64,000 nucleotides of DNA from Daphnia carinata (GCF_022539665.2 NC_081337.1:7726679-7790678); one strand, 5' to 3'; positions 1 through 13,618 are shown, counted from the stretch's first letter. Program-made: numbers and translations. The notes: generated by a model not told the origin, from the letters alone.

Positions 1-2677
1 CTATTAACTATTAACTTTCTATTTTGTGCTACAGCAATTATAATGACTGTAATTCTAATAACAATGAGAATGATTGCGTGTGTTAGGTATAAATAGTATG
101 TTTGAATAATATAAAGTTGTTATTGCAACAGAAAAGAAGGGAGCTTAGATATGGACTTCAATTTATAAAATATAAATGTTTTATGTTCGGGATAAATCAG
201 CGACTAACTGTGAAGTGCGAGTAGCTTTCTTTGAAAATGCAGCATTCTCTTTCCGTCTATTTCTGACACAGGCAAATATAACTGCAGGACATCTTTATTG
301 CTAGCTGCAAAACTTCGTCACAATACCTGAAAGAAAGGAAAACTCAAATCAAGGGGGAAAGAAGTCACAAAAACGATGTGAACCTAACTATAATATGCCA
401 CTTTGAATAAATGAAATACTGCAACGTAGGAGAGTTGGACCAAAGTTTTCAATGGGAACCCATCTATGAACTTCATTTTGAATATAACATGGTTGAGGAC
501 TGGATCAAAGTTTCAATTTCCTTCAAACAATTAATGAAGATACTTTTCAATTTAAAGTATTTCTTAACTTTGTGATCTATACAACCCCTACCAAACTACG
601 GACTTGTAATCTGGAATTTTTCTTTCTAACACCCCTAAAAAACAAAACAAAAACAAAGCATAAGTTCTACTTACTGTAAATGAATGGCATTGCAGTAACT
701 CCAACCAAATATTGGCAATGGGTTTGGTTGTTCACTGTCATTACTGTTCACAACACAACAATCACAGTTGTCTTACAACAAACTAGATAATCTGTCTGAA
801 CTTCTTCTCACATCCCTTGTGTGCTTTCCTTCAAAAACTGAACTCATAATTATCTGGTAAATGCAAAACAATCTTTCTGGGCTATTGGTCTAAGATGATC
901 TTTTCTTCATTTACCATATTTCCTCAAGTACACGTCAGTATGCCGCATCCTTTCACATTTTCATCACCAGTTCATTCAACATTTTTGCTATTCTGGTCAC
1001 TCCATAAAAAAAAAATTAATATCATACCAAAATATATTCAAAATTGTGTGAAAATACAGTGTCTTTTCTTATACCTTAACACCGTTAGCACAACGCTGAA
1101 TTTAAAGCCTCACGCAATCGATTCTGTATGTTGAAATGAAAGGCAGGTTTACGGGTTGTTCATAATATTAATAATCAATTTCGAGTAGCGGCCGCCTCAC
1201 CATCGCATTTACCATCTTGTGCGTGTCATCAAGCAAATAATACAGATGCTGTACAGGTTTAAATTAATAATCTTAATAATTCGTTAATGCAACAACTGGG
1301 CTAAAACCTTCAAAATTATTGTAGACTAGTAGTTACAGGCTCACAGCTAAACAAATTTACCTTCCAATCAGTTTCATGTAAATTATTCCAAGGTTTGAAC
1401 TTTGAAAGAATTTTATGCGGAAAAGCATTGTTACCATTTTTTTTTTAAATTCTACCACACATTATATAAGTTTGTATAAATAACTAAACAAACTTTTAAA
1501 CCTACATAATGACTTGTTAGCAGTTAGATTTTTATGTTTGGTAAGTTCATATAGTGTCAGACATGATAGTGATTCTGCTTCTTCCCACTCACACTTTAAC
1601 TATTGAGAGAAAACATGGTTTCCCTAATAGTTAAAAATTTACTTTAATTGGTTGTAGTTGACTATAGGCGGCACTTTCCACTTAGACGAAATTGAAAACT
1701 GTCTGACTTACACCTTTCCGGCGATTACCATCATGAACATGACAAACAGTGTATCAGATTAAAGTTTTGGTTGCAAAACCTTAATAATAATAAAATAATA
1801 AAGGAGATATAATTTATCATTGGTAGAGTATAATGAATATGTAGGCTTTGGCGAATAGCCGCTATCTTTTTGTATCAACTTACCGTGTGAAAGAAACTAA
1901 AATGGCCGTCAAGTCCCTTTGGGACAATTAAAATCGAGCTGAAATGTCACACAATTCCGCAACAAGAGAACTACGGAAAGGTTCAGTTTACGTTAGTCGA
2001 TATAGGGAAAATGCCATGGCCAGCACCGCGACCGATGTTGTGATGGTCGTAATAATGGAGCGACGCCAAAACTCACCATTTTGATAGCACTAGAATGACA
2101 AATATAAGACTGCGGTCAAAACGTGTACTGTTTGTACTTCAAACGTATATTAACACGTGATTATTACCTTGGATCGTCATAAAACTTCTGTTGAGTGGCT
2201 TGTCCATGATGATTATCCAAATCCTTAATTAATAACCTCGGGAACTTGATTATTCATCGCATGTTGCGGTACGATTATCCCATTGCTGCAGAAATCGTAA
2301 CCACAACATTCACTCTTCATGGCGCCCTGATACAGTGGTCTATTTTAAATAGGAAAACTATAGTTTAAATGTGTGGAATACAACATTTTGGGTAATTACC
2401 TTTTAATGACCATTGTTCCTTTATTTTCTTATCTAATATGTTATGTGTCAGTTCCACTGTTGATCTAGCAGCCAACAGCAACTAATCATATGTGCTCTTT
2501 TAATTGAATAAAAAATTCAAATGAAAAACAAGCATTTCCACTTTTTAAAAAAATTACAAGAAGCCTGCTTATGATGAATGTACAAAATAAAAAACATTTG
2601 AAACTCATTTTTTCCAATGCTTGATGCTTATTCCTAATTGAAAAAGGGTGCTGTATGTTCTTAGAATACTTATCGTT
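1..2677. other. AT-rich intergenic DNA, no gene recognised
   Basis: No open frame here is longer than about 80 codons and none resembles a known protein. The base composition is ordinary AT-rich sequence with few long homopolymers, unlike most of the rest of the window. A flank or terminal exon of a neighbouring gene outside the window could lie here, but I see nothing that supports one. Confidence 0.6.
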
Positions 2678-2785
2678 TCAGATCTCCTCCAATTTCACAG
2701 TCACTTCCTCTTTGGTAGCTTCTCTTGGTTTGAGATGTATGCATTTGTTTAGAAGCTGAAGCTCTTCACATCTCAAGACATGATA
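2678..2785 (-). pseudogene. HDAC6-like catalytic-domain exon fragment
   Basis: Read on the minus strand, this stretch gives about 36 codons ending in TGA at 2680-2678. The core, CEELQLLNKCIHLKPREATK, resembles the start of the second deacetylase domain of class IIb histone deacetylases (HDAC6/HDAC10), where an E-E-L, a Cys and a P-R-x-A-T-x-x-E motif precede a conserved His-Ser. Here the His-Ser is absent, the frame seems one codon short, and a stop follows at once. A pyrimidine-rich stretch ending in AG lies just before the Cys codon, so the piece could derive from one spliced exon. No other deacetylase exon was found nearby. I infer a decayed duplicate or relic. A real terminal exon of a gene outside the window is less likely. 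The homology is judged by eye. Confidence 0.42.
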
Positions 2786-3301
2786 AAAAAGCTATTAATT
2801 TTAGAATCACAAAATACCAGTAATTACTTAATGGGGTATCAAAGAATAAGACTGCACAATAACACTCCAAAGTATGGTCATAGATTCACAAGTATTACTT
2901 GATATGCCATCGCATTAATTCTTGTACTATGCTTCTCAACATCCATTACGATTGCCTTTGAACTTGCCATCAACTTCAATCAAAAACTTATCACAGGAAT
3001 CTAATCATCTCGTTCTGCTTAAACCAAAACCGCAGAACTTCATTACAAAGTTATTTAGGTAAACTATGGAAACACTTGACAGTGTGGCTCTTACTTTGGC
3101 AAGATGTAATCACATGCAATTCTGATTGCCAGTGACTATGTAATTTTGTTTAACTCTATCAAACAAAGGTCAGCGTAAAATGCGGACGCGGACCGCGGAC
3201 TGTGGACTGGAAAATCTGCGGGCTTTTAGTTGCGGACTGTAGTTGTTTTTCGTCTGCGATAAACAAAAATCCCGAAAAAGAGATCTTTTGGAGTCGAAAA
3301 T
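2786..3301. other. Intergenic DNA upstream of PDHX
   Basis: This stretch presumably holds the PDHX promoter. At 3179-3240 there is a GC-rich cluster of imperfect GCGGAC/GCGGACT repeats, set in otherwise AT-rich DNA. I see no TATA box or initiator that I would defend. Confidence 0.4.
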
Positions 3302-3425
3302 ATGGCTTCCCTTACTAGATTTAGGGCATGTGATCATCTTTTAAATTTAAATATGTTTAGAAGCTCTTTCAAGAAAAATGGAATGCTTAATACTTTATGG
3401 TTTCATACGACACCACGAAAACTTG
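3302..3425 (+). CDS. Pdhx: PDHX exon 1: start codon and mitochondrial presequence
   Basis: The ATG at 3302 opens 41 codons ([18 protein letters not shown] at the start) and one extra base before the GT donor at 3426. The peptide is rich in Arg, Lys, Ser, Thr and Leu with almost no acid, as expected for a cleaved matrix-targeting signal. No in-frame ATG immediately upstream gives a better start. Confidence 0.75.
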
Positions 3426-5430
3426 GTAAATATAACAACGAAAACCAGCAACAGCTGTATTAGTTTGGTTCTTTGCAAATTCTATTGATACATAGTTATT
3501 TAATTCAAAATTTATCTTACAGTTGTTGAATTGAAGATGCCATCCTTGTCGCCGACGATGACGTCGGGTACGATTGTGAATTGGCATAAAAAGGAAGGGG
3601 ATACAGTAAATCCAGGTGATGTCCTATGTGAAATTCAGACTGACAAAGCTGTAATGGCTTTTGAAACTGAAGAAGAAGGAGTTCTTGCAAAAATATTTGT
3701 ATATTGTAGGCCAACCAAATGATGTATTGGATAAAAATTTTAGCATATTTTAGATTGGAGATGATTCACATGACGTGCAAGTGGGGTCACTCATTGCACT
3801 TCTGGCAGAACCGGGAGAAGATTGGAAAAATACAACTTGTTCAGATACACCAAAAGTTGCTAGTGCAAAGCCAAAGAATCCTCCCAAGCCAAATTGTGAA
3901 GTCTCAAGCTCAGAGCACGATGATAAGAGAAATTCCAAACGAGCCATGTGTGAATTTTGTGTTGAAATCATTGCAGTATTTTCTAATATCATTTTGATTT
4001 CCAATTTTGTGTTTCAGAACATTGGGCCCCGCCGTTCGAAACTTGCTAGAAAGGTATGGACTATCCCCTATTGCAATTCTTGGCTCCGGTCCGCGGGGTC
4101 TCCTCCTCAAAGGAGATGTTTTGCACCACATTCAAAAAGGAAACCTAAAACCAGTTCCTAGTAATATACATTTTTGTTGCACTGACATGTATTAAATAAT
4201 TTTAAATTGCATTTTTTTTCCAAGTTCCTCCTGCTGCAGCACCAAAAATCGCATCGAAGGCCATCGGAACGGAACCACATAAATCTGCTCTTCCAAAGAG
4301 TACCGCAAAAAAAATCCAAAATCTTACGCATGAACAAGAATATCAAGATTTGGAACTCTCAAGTATGAGACATACAATCGCTAAACGTCTAACAGCATCC
4401 AAAGTATGACTATTTCAGCCTTAAAATAAAACTAAGTTTGATGTATGGAAAAATTGGTAGTGGACTACCTCATAATCTATGCGTATTTTTATTTGTTTTA
4501 AAGACAGGAATACCCCATGCCTATAGCACGATTAACTGCAAGGTCGATACTGTAATGAATCTCCGACAGAAGTTTAAAAACGAAGGAATCAAGTTTTCCA
4601 TCAACGACATTATCATCAAAGCGGTCGCCACTGCATTGGATTTGTGCCCAGAGGCCAATGTTATTTGGCAAGGAGATCAGGTTTAGAACTTTTCTTTCGT
4701 TTTCCTTTTCATTAATTTTCATTTTCTTCTCTTCGACGTCAGCTTGTACAACCTACAAATGTTGATATATCCGTAGCCGTAGCCACAAATTCTGGTTTAA
4801 TAACGCCGATTGTGACCGATGTCCTTGGTAATTGAATAATCCCTAAATTCTTTACGTCTTACCATGCAATTCGTTCACCATTATTATCTTTACATATTAA
4901 CTTGAAATTTTGTTTATCGCTCGCGAACAATATAGGCCGAGGTGTATTAGAAATCGGGGACATAGTACGGGATCTAGCTGAGAGAGCGCGTGGAGGAAAG
5001 CTTCAACTTCACGAATTTCAAGGAGGATCTTTCACGTAATATGCCGCAGTGTTAAAATGTATGCGATTTTTTTGCGATGGAAACTAAACATTTTAACATT
5101 CACAGGATATCCAATCTGGGAATGTACGGTATTAGCGAATTTAGCGCGATTATCAATCCACCACAATGCGCAATATTGGCCGTGGGTGGAAGCCGTTTAG
5201 AACTTTGTAAGTCGTAATACCAATGTCTTCCTAACTGTGTCATATTCTCTGATCCCTTTATCAATTGTACAGGTGATGACGGCAAGCCGATGATGGTCAT
5301 GAGTGCAACCTTATCATACGACGGAGAGGCCATATCTCCTGTGGCAGCTGCAACTTTCATGTCCACTCTACAAGGTTTATTGGAATCACCCCAAAGTCTG
5401 CTCTTGGGTCATCGTTCACTTCCAGAATAA
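3302..5430 (+). CDS. Pdhx: Pyruvate dehydrogenase complex E3-binding protein (protein X)
   Basis: Ten exons: 3302-3425, 3523-3698, 3754-3947, 4018-4160, 4225-4403, 4504-4680, 4743-4827, 4936-5035, 5106-5206, 5273-5430. All introns are GT-AG and 55-108 bp, the frame stays open, and the product is 478 residues (human PDHX is about 500). The protein binds dihydrolipoamide dehydrogenase (E3) to the E2 core of the mitochondrial pyruvate dehydrogenase complex. Residues 1-41 are basic, rich in Ser and lacking acidic residues except one Asp, as in a mitochondrial presequence. Residues 42-118 form a lipoyl domain with the lipoyl-lysine motif ETDKA-like QTDKA (Lys83). Residues 167-205 form the peripheral-subunit-binding domain. 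Residues from about 255 form an acyltransferase-like domain. The E2 motif DHRxxDG is replaced at 443-449 by DGEAISP, so the catalytic His is missing. This separates it from true E2 (DLAT) and fits protein X. The exon 2/3 junction is the least certain. Confidence 0.9.
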
Positions 5431-5645
5431 AAACAGGAAGCTTTCGATTTCCATTAGAAACTGAAATTAATATTTTTTTTTAGAAATGTAATTACTGTAA
5501 TTGTTGAGTGTGAATAACAGTCCTATAGTTGTAGAAGCCATACGCAAATGTTAATTGGACACATTTCATTCGTTAACATCGAGCTTTAGCAACCGATGTA
5601 TAGGTATCATCTTTTTCAGGGGTTTTATTATTCCGTTAAATTAAA
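5426..5645 (+). terminator. Candidate PDHX 3' UTR and polyadenylation signals
   Basis: AATAAA at 5426-5431 overlaps the stop codon TAA (5428-5430), and ATTAAA occurs at 5640-5645. If the second is used, the 3' UTR would be about 230 nt. A hexamer overlapping the stop is unlikely to be the main signal. Inference from motifs only. Confidence 0.3.
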
Positions 5646-8600
5646 CTAATTATGAAACTCTCGTTTATGTTATATGAGCATACAATACGCTTATTCCGAT
5701 TCAAGCCTGCAATCTAATTCTAACGATGCAGTACAAACTGAGTGCACGACCACCATTTCAACGATTCACGTGGTCGTTTTGTGGTAGAATTTTTTTTTCC
5801 GCTTTCTGCTCAGCCCAACAATCTTCTGATATACCAGTTTGTAGATATGTTACTCTATTGGAATATATATGCGATGAATCGGTCGTCGTTACAGTAAGTG
5901 TACTCAGCAAGATGTGCGTAAATGTGTTTTTATGTATTACCGGTACTCGGGCATGTGGCAGCTGTGGTACAATTAGCGATAGATGAAAAATGTAGTCCAT
6001 CCATTCGTCAGGGAATAACTTAATGTTCGTTTTCGTAATCCGGTTACCGCGAATCAGTCCGTGGCAGATGAAAGTCAACGAAAAAATAGTTAAAAAAGAA
6101 AAAAAAAAAGGAATACCGAAAGAAGCGTGAATGCTGTCGCCGACAATAACGCTTCCACGTATAAATCATGCGCGACCATTAGCGTGCAATCAGCCGATGT
6201 ATCGCCTAGTTCGGGACAGGTTTCCTTCCCCCCTTTTCCATTTCGGTTTTTATCTGTACTATGCGGTTCGAAGTTGACAAAGATTGAGCTAGCTGTGTGT
6301 TAAAGTCCCCCCCCCCCCTTAAAAAAACATAACGATTAAATACTAGTTACTGGCAAAGTTCCCATTGTTTTCTTTAATGTTCTTTGGCAAAAATGTTTTG
6401 TTCTTTTCCGTGTCCTATTCAGGCGATTCAGTCGATGTTGAGATGGCCAACCTTGGCATTTTAGAAGCGGTTGCCAGAGCACGGTTCGTCTTGACACATT
6501 CTGTATGCACCCTGAATGTCATATTTATTCAAAGCCGGACAAGAGCTATACAGCGCTTCGGATATGCGACATTTTATGCGTCGGTGGATATGGACGGAAA
6601 GACGCAACTGTGGACGCAAACGACAGCTGGTTCAATATTCCAGCCATGCTGCTACCAAACTTGAGTGAGCCTACGTCCTTATTACGGTTATCTGTTTCTG
6701 AACAAAGTTAAATAATGCCAGCTGTTGGCAAAAAGTCCCGATGCTGATTGCTCGTAACGCAGGCAACATCAACAATAAATGTGGCATTCGGTCTAAATTT
6801 GAGAAACGTTATCGCGTACTTTCCATCGCATTTGCTTTCCTGCTTTCAGTCATCACCGGTGTATGCATAGTTGTGCGATTATCGAACGATAATGATGCTA
6901 CCTCGTATGGAAGAAAAAAAAAAACAACAGGCAATTGCATCTGCCTCTGTACGAATAGGACTGTTTTTTTTTGTTGACGATGCGGTATGTAGAGATTGAC
7001 GAGAAACGGAACAAAATGCTGGATATTTTAAAGCATCAATCGCTGTCTGAAAGCAGTCGGGTGTGACGTTTTTCAATAAGTCTCTTATGCGACGAGAGAT
7101 GACACCGATGACTAGTTGAACTGTTCATCGATTCCTCCCCTGTGGATCCTCCCATTTTCTCCGGTCGCAGGCCGTTTCCGGGCGGCAGGAACGGATGAAA
7201 CCGCATACGACAGCAATCATTAGTCCGCCTTTTGTTCCCAGTCTCGACGATTCAATATCACCGGCAGAACGTGTCATTTAAGCACGCCAGGGATTGTGGT
7301 TTGGCTCATCATCAATTTCTCGGGGTCGGTTTCAAATCATTGAATTGTCAGAGGGAAGAGAGGGTGGGATGGGGAGGGGGGGGGAGAAGGGGATAGTTAT
7401 ATGCTATACAGTTTAGATTGCCCGACCTAAGCTAGTTACTATTGGAGCACAGGCAAAAAAAAAAAAAAGGTTTCCATCGTCTCGTCTTCCTCTTCTTTTT
7501 TTTTCCCTTTGCTTTTATAGTACATCAACAGCCCATGATAGTGATTAATGACGGCTCGACGAGCTGGAAATATATATATATATATTTTTTTTTTTGCGGC
7601 TGCGGCGACCGGTAGAGCAGTTTCCGTAATGCGAGCGTGCGGGTTGTCAGGGACATCCACGCAGCACACAATTAATTGATAGTCGTATACGGACGAAAGG
7701 GAAGTTGTGATTTCATTTCGCTTTATTCGGTTACATTTCATCCTTTTTTTTTTTCAATCTAAAGGTATGACAGCGTATAGTCCGATCCAACTGACATTCT
7801 ATGTACATTCTTTCATCTTTTGTAGGCCTTTTACGCTAAATGAAAACCGCCGGCCATGATTTCATATGCGCTTATCACGATGTTCTTATTTGACTATTAT
7901 CCCATGAGCTGAATATTTTTTTTTTAACTACATCTCAAAAAGAGGATAGCTATTAAGCTTTATGGGGGAGGGTGATGGAGTGTGACTGCACACAAATTCT
8001 GTGGCTGTGTGTAAACAGCACGACTGCAAACCAGATTTCATTAACATGTTGCTGCGCTGCAATTGAGCGAGGCTGGCAAAGAAGATATCGACCATTTAGG
8101 GGTGGCGAAGTACACATAACAAAGAATCGAGAGAGCACACGAAAAAAAAAAAACGTTAAGAGAAAAAAAAAACAACAAGGGAGAACAAAACTCATAGTAA
8201 GAAAAAAAAAGGCAACTAGCGCTGCGCTCGTTGGTGGTGGAGACTTATCTATTATATGGGATGAGAGATAATCTATATCGAGTGCGACGAGAGTCGAGAA
8301 CGTAGTTGCCGCCGCTTGCTAACGTTCTAACGATTGACGAGCCGTGAGGGAGCAGTAAGGGAAAGAAGTCACGTCACGCTCCTTTGTGTGCACTTGAGCA
8401 ACAGCATCGCACAGCTCCCTCAACCCTCCTGGCTCTTTTCCCGGTCCTCCCGACATTAGAGGACATTGAGTCAATATTCATATATATTTTTTTTTTTATC
8501 CGTTCGACAAGGCTGGTGGGAGGAATGGAAAGAGACTGCTGGCGCACGTATAGCCGGTCGCAAAGTATGGAACAAAAAAAAAAAAAGGAATATATATATT

Positions 8601-10385
8601 CTTATCGAAGAGGCGCAGATGCAAAGCAACACATTGGCACGCTTACAAAGCAAGCCTAGGCGGACTTGCTCATGCATATGTTATATATATAAACACCAAT
8701 CCTTGTTCTTCTTTGTTTAGTTCCCTATTTTGTATGTTGCGCTCGGCCCGCCTTTTCTCTCTATACAGCTTTGCTTTTGCATCTCTCGTCCTCTCTTTCT
8801 CACTCAGTTTCTCAGACTCTCCACAGTTTTCGTCCTCTTTATTTCTATGCAACCCCCGGATGGAAGAGTGTATTTCTTTTTTGTTAGCAGGAGGTCGTAC
8901 ATTAAACGTCAATAGATTCACTCCCGACAGAGTGGCAGCCAGTCATTAAGATTCTAGAGGGCGGAATTAGGAAAAAAGAAAAAAGGGGAAACATAATCAC
9001 GTAGAAAGAAAGAAGAACTCTTCTTTTCCTGTTTCGTACGAGGAACACTGGAACACCCGCCTACGCTTTTTCCTATGTATTCTTATTTCTCCTTCTTTGG
9101 GCTCCGTCGCCTCCTTCTCTTGTTCGACCTGCCTAGATCATTGTGATATACTCGTGATACACGGCAACATGTTGAACGTGTTGAGCCCGCATTCTAGACA
9201 TTCTATGCTGACGCCCAATAGGCTCTCTCAAAATGTGCCACAAAAGAAACGAAACACAAACACGAGAAAGAAAACGGACGGAACGCGGACTGGGGTGCTA
9301 GGATTGCTATGATACGATGTTAATTTTTCGTTGTTTTGATTGAAAATCTTGCTGCAAAACGATCGTGCTCTCAAGTTTGCTTAATGATCTTTATACTGTT
9401 TCAGTGACAGCCACATCAGACTTGCCAGTTTCAAAGAACGTATAATGCAAAACTATTAGAGGCTTTCTTATCTTATTCTTTTTTTTTCGACATTTTTCTT
9501 TTCTCTCGCTTTCTAATCTTCTTATTCTTGTTCATCATCATCTCTGCTTTTTTTTTGGGAGAGAAAAATGGGGGGGGGCAGATGAACGCACGAAGTGGAG
9601 AGGAAGAAGTAGAGGAACGGTAGGTGGTAGGTGGGTGGGGGAGGAGTAGGCAGCAGGAGAACGGGAACGGGATAAAAGCCTTAACGAGCTTTGACGTCGG
9701 ATCGCCAACTTTTCCATTTCAAACAAATAATGAGAATTAAAAACAAGCCCGTGCTCTTTTGTTGCGGGGTCGAGCCGTCGAGCCCCTTCAAAACTTGAAA
9801 CGGTTTCACGTCGTGTCGGTGTTGTGTGTGTACATACGTCAGATAGGCCTTTTATACGAACGCGTACACGCACACACACATTTTATATACACGTGAAGCA
9901 GATAGCCTTGTATCCAGATTGAAACAGTTGCCTTCCTGGCTATAATGCATGATCCGCTCGCATTGGTCGGCTATATGCGTCTCTACTTAATGAGGGAGGC
10001 CTAGTTCAGTTATAAGATAAACTTGAGAGTTGCTCACGGCCAGGCCTAAAAGAACAATGCGGATGCAACGTGCCGGAATGGCTCCGAGGCCAAAGAAAAA
10101 AAAATCAATCATCAAAAATTGGCAGAACACACAGTCGAGGAAGAGAAGTTAAAAAAAAAAAACCCAAACAAAATTCAATCGAATATAAAGAAGGTAAAAG
10201 AATAACAACGCAATCTGCTACCACTATCATCTAACATGTATTAGTACCTAGTATTATTCAGCCCACCGTATACGTCTCCCACAAGCGCCTTCTTCTTTAT
10301 TTGTACGACCATGTACAAAACGGAGGAGCGAAACGAAGGGGGGGGGGGGGGAGGTTATGCGGCGATGCGTGCTGGATTAATCAAA

Positions 10386-10393
10386 TGACGTCA
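10386..10393. promoter_or_regulatory. CRE-type palindrome TGACGTCA
   Basis: A perfect 8-bp palindrome matching the CREB/ATF consensus, about 5.7 kb upstream of the dac start codon. One such match in 64 kb is close to chance expectation, so its function is unproven. Confidence 0.25.
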
Positions 10394-13300
10394 GCCGCAC
10401 ACGCGTAGCTAGTCAATAGCAGCAGTGGGAGTATCGGTAATAGTGGCATATAGAGAGAGGAGCCGCATCAGTGTATAATAGGTAGGAGCGGCAATGATGA
10501 TAGCCGTGAGTGCAACGCTCGATTTCGTTGTGGTGGTGATATCGTCGTCCTCATAGACCTATACTGTAACTTCTATGAACAACAACGGGAAAAAAAAGAA
10601 GAGGGAAAGAAACGAAAAGATTATTAATAATGTTTCATTTTTTTCTTTCTTTTTTCAGGCTTTTTTTTTTTGCCGCCGCCGCCGAAGCCAAAAAGCTTTC
10701 GGCTGCTACTCTGCCGCCGCCACTGAACGTCGTTCCGAAAAGAACAGAACCGAGCAAAACAGCAGTATGGACTGTGTGTTTATCGTCGATTATAAATATC
10801 AGGGCATGGATGCGGGGCGGGCGGGAGTTTGACGGCGACGACGACGGGTGGCGGCGGCTCTTCTGATGCGGTTCGACTTCCGATGCAACTCCCTAGTCAC
10901 TCTTCTCACGCCTGCCAGAGCCAATTGAAGCCAACTGGAAGACTTCGAACAGCAAAGTCAACGAGAATTGAGGAACTATAGTGTATACACTGTGCGCGCA
11001 ACACCATTCCGGATATGAATTGCTTTGGCATTATCAATTCTGCGTTGTGAAAATTATTAGAAAAAAAAAACTATTAAGTATGGTAGCAGTACAATTTTAA
11101 TAACATAAGGTTATGTTATGTTCTCTTTTCGGCTCGAAGCAAATAAGCTAGAATTTTTTTGGGGAAAAAAACAATGCTCGGGTGATATTGCACGTTTATG
11201 AAACATTCGAGTTCCTTGTCTATTTCCACCATCCGTTTATTATTCTTATTCTTTTTTTTTTTTTTTTTTTTGCCCCTTTACTTTTACAAGACCCAATCTA
11301 CAATCTGTTAAAGAACATGTCCCATTCGGTAAAGTGTAAACCAGATGACAATTTTTTTTGTGTGTGTGTGTCTATGTGTGTTTGTGTCAAGTTATGAGAC
11401 TGCCCTACACCGTCCTTCTTTCGAGCCGCATGCGTAACAACATCCCTACCATCGCTACCCTCTCTTTCAACCCACACATACCCCATACCAAAAAAAAAAA
11501 AATTAAGCCGAGAAAAAGGGAAGCCGCTTGCTGTTATATACTCTACTTAAAGCATCTTTCTGTCCGTTCGTCCACCCATACGCCCTTTTTTTCAGCCTCT
11601 ATCTCTCTTGTCTCTCGTCGTCTTATGTAATCACATCAGAGCAAAAAAAAAGGTTGCGTACCGCGACTTTTGCTGGCTCTCATCCCTTATTCCCTCATTT
11701 TGTTATTTTCATTTTTTTATTTTTTTTTTTTTCCCCTATCGTTTCTCTCTTTATTTCCCTTTTTTTTTTATTTTGCGCGCGCCCGCCCGTCTTGTTCTCC
11801 TTCTCTGGAGCGCTGCGTTTTTATGTCGGATCATAAAATAACTGGAAACAAGTCGCAACAACACGGGATCCGTTTGTCGGCACCGCCATGCAAAAGACGA
11901 ATCAACAAACAATCGTTGCAGAGGATGGCGACACAGCCTCAGAAAGAAAAAATATCGACAACAACACAGAGAAAAACAGAGAGAAGATCAAGAAGCGAGT
12001 AGCAAAGGCATGGGGATGAGAAGTCAGGAATAGGAGGACACGCATATACACACACATGTGCATATGTACACATACACACACACAACTTTAAGAAAAAAAA
12101 AGAAAAAAAAAAAAGAAAAAGGATCTATGTTTTGCTGGGCCCTTCAATCGAAGCAGCGCTCCAATCTCCATTACCGCGCGCTCCTATAAATATATATATA
12201 TTGCCTGACTGGCAGTATTGCGTATATATATAGCCCGATAGAGAGAGAGAGAGAACGGGAGAGGGCAAGGCGGGGGGGGGGGGGGGAGTTAAGGATTGTG
12301 TTGGTAGCACAGCGAAAAGCATAACAGAGTGACATCAATAAGTCCTGCTGGCTGGCTAGACTATGCGTCATCCGCTCGCCAAGTATAGACGCAAACAAAT
12401 ATGTAGTATATCGTTGAAAGACGTCGTTGAAAAGAAAAACAAAACGAACCGTTTGACATCTGTGCCACCAACCCATTTCTCTTGTTCGTCGGGCCGCGAC
12501 TCTTTTCGCTTCACTGTGTTAATACACGAAGCCAGAGGCCAGACCGATGGTATATAAAAAAAAAAAGACAATAAAAAAGGAAAATAGCTATACGATTATA
12601 CTTATTCCTCATTTCGTAGACAGGCCAGTTTGGCGTTTTGTTTTCATTAAATAAGTCTTAGAAATTTTTATTGCAAAGTCTTCCTTATTTTAGGAAAAGG
12701 CATTATCGAAATTTAAAAGTTGGCAACTTACCAATATCGGTTTTATTGGGACCTGGACTTGAAATGATTCCTTTCTCGTTGATCCGCATAGAAGCCATTG
12801 TTGTCGTTTGCAAGAGACTTGTTCCACTGAATTTTGAAACACTAAAAATGCTATGGAGTACGTTTTTTTTTCGTTTTTTGGGGGGGAGCGGGGTGTCATG
12901 TAAGGCAATTGCGAGGTAAATCACGGCGACTATATCCCGATTGGTCGGTAATGTTCGATGTCCATAATACTGGTTCATTCCTATTCGGTCACGCAACAAC
13001 ATTAGTGACCAACGGGCGTTGAAACGTAGAGGAAACCCAAAATAAAAAAAAAAAACGTGCTGGAAATCAATTAACTTTTCCATTTACCTGACTTCCGACA
13101 GCATTTTTGTTTTGGCCGCAGGATTGGGTACCCCTATTGCACGGAAGTCTGTTCGCCACTTGAACTTCCAAAACTCTTTAGCTTTTTCCCCTTTGTATTT
13201 TTGAATGCATAATTCATTCTACGTCGCAATTATGCATGTCCAACGAACAGAAATAATCCTTCTATTACTACGTCGTTTTGCAACGCAGTTTGGAAATGAA

Positions 13301-13401
13301 CGATACCCTCAGCCTTATACGTTTTACTATAAGTGAATAGGCACCGTCGTACTACGACAGTTTTTAAACTGTTTTAATACAATTATAGCCACGAACGTAA
13401 A

Positions 13402-13421
13402 ATATATATATATATATATAT
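13402..13421. repeat. (AT)10 microsatellite
   Basis: Uninterrupted alternating A and T over 20 bases, seen directly. Similar AT tracts occur at about 21946-21966 and in shorter form elsewhere. Confidence 0.9.
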
Positions 13422-13618
13422 TGAGTTATGGGAACAACAAGGAAAACAAAACAGGCCATCATATAGACCTTCTTACCGAACTTGATGTTGTTCAGTAGAC
13501 CAGCAAACGTAAATTGCCTCTAATAACACTTCGTGCGTTATTGTGGCTCTCTTTCCTTAGATTTCCAGCCTAAAATCAAAGTGGGGATCTGAAACCAGTT
13601 TCATCCTATAATCGATAT

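Noticed and set aside
6365-6711. Two overlapping plus-strand open frames (99 and 68 codons)
   Set aside because: No homology is recognised, there is no supporting splice structure, and two frames being open over the same stretch argues for chance.
11182-11841. Several open frames rich in Phe, Ser and Leu
   Set aside because: They are translations of poly-T and CT tracts, and the same pattern repeats all over the window.
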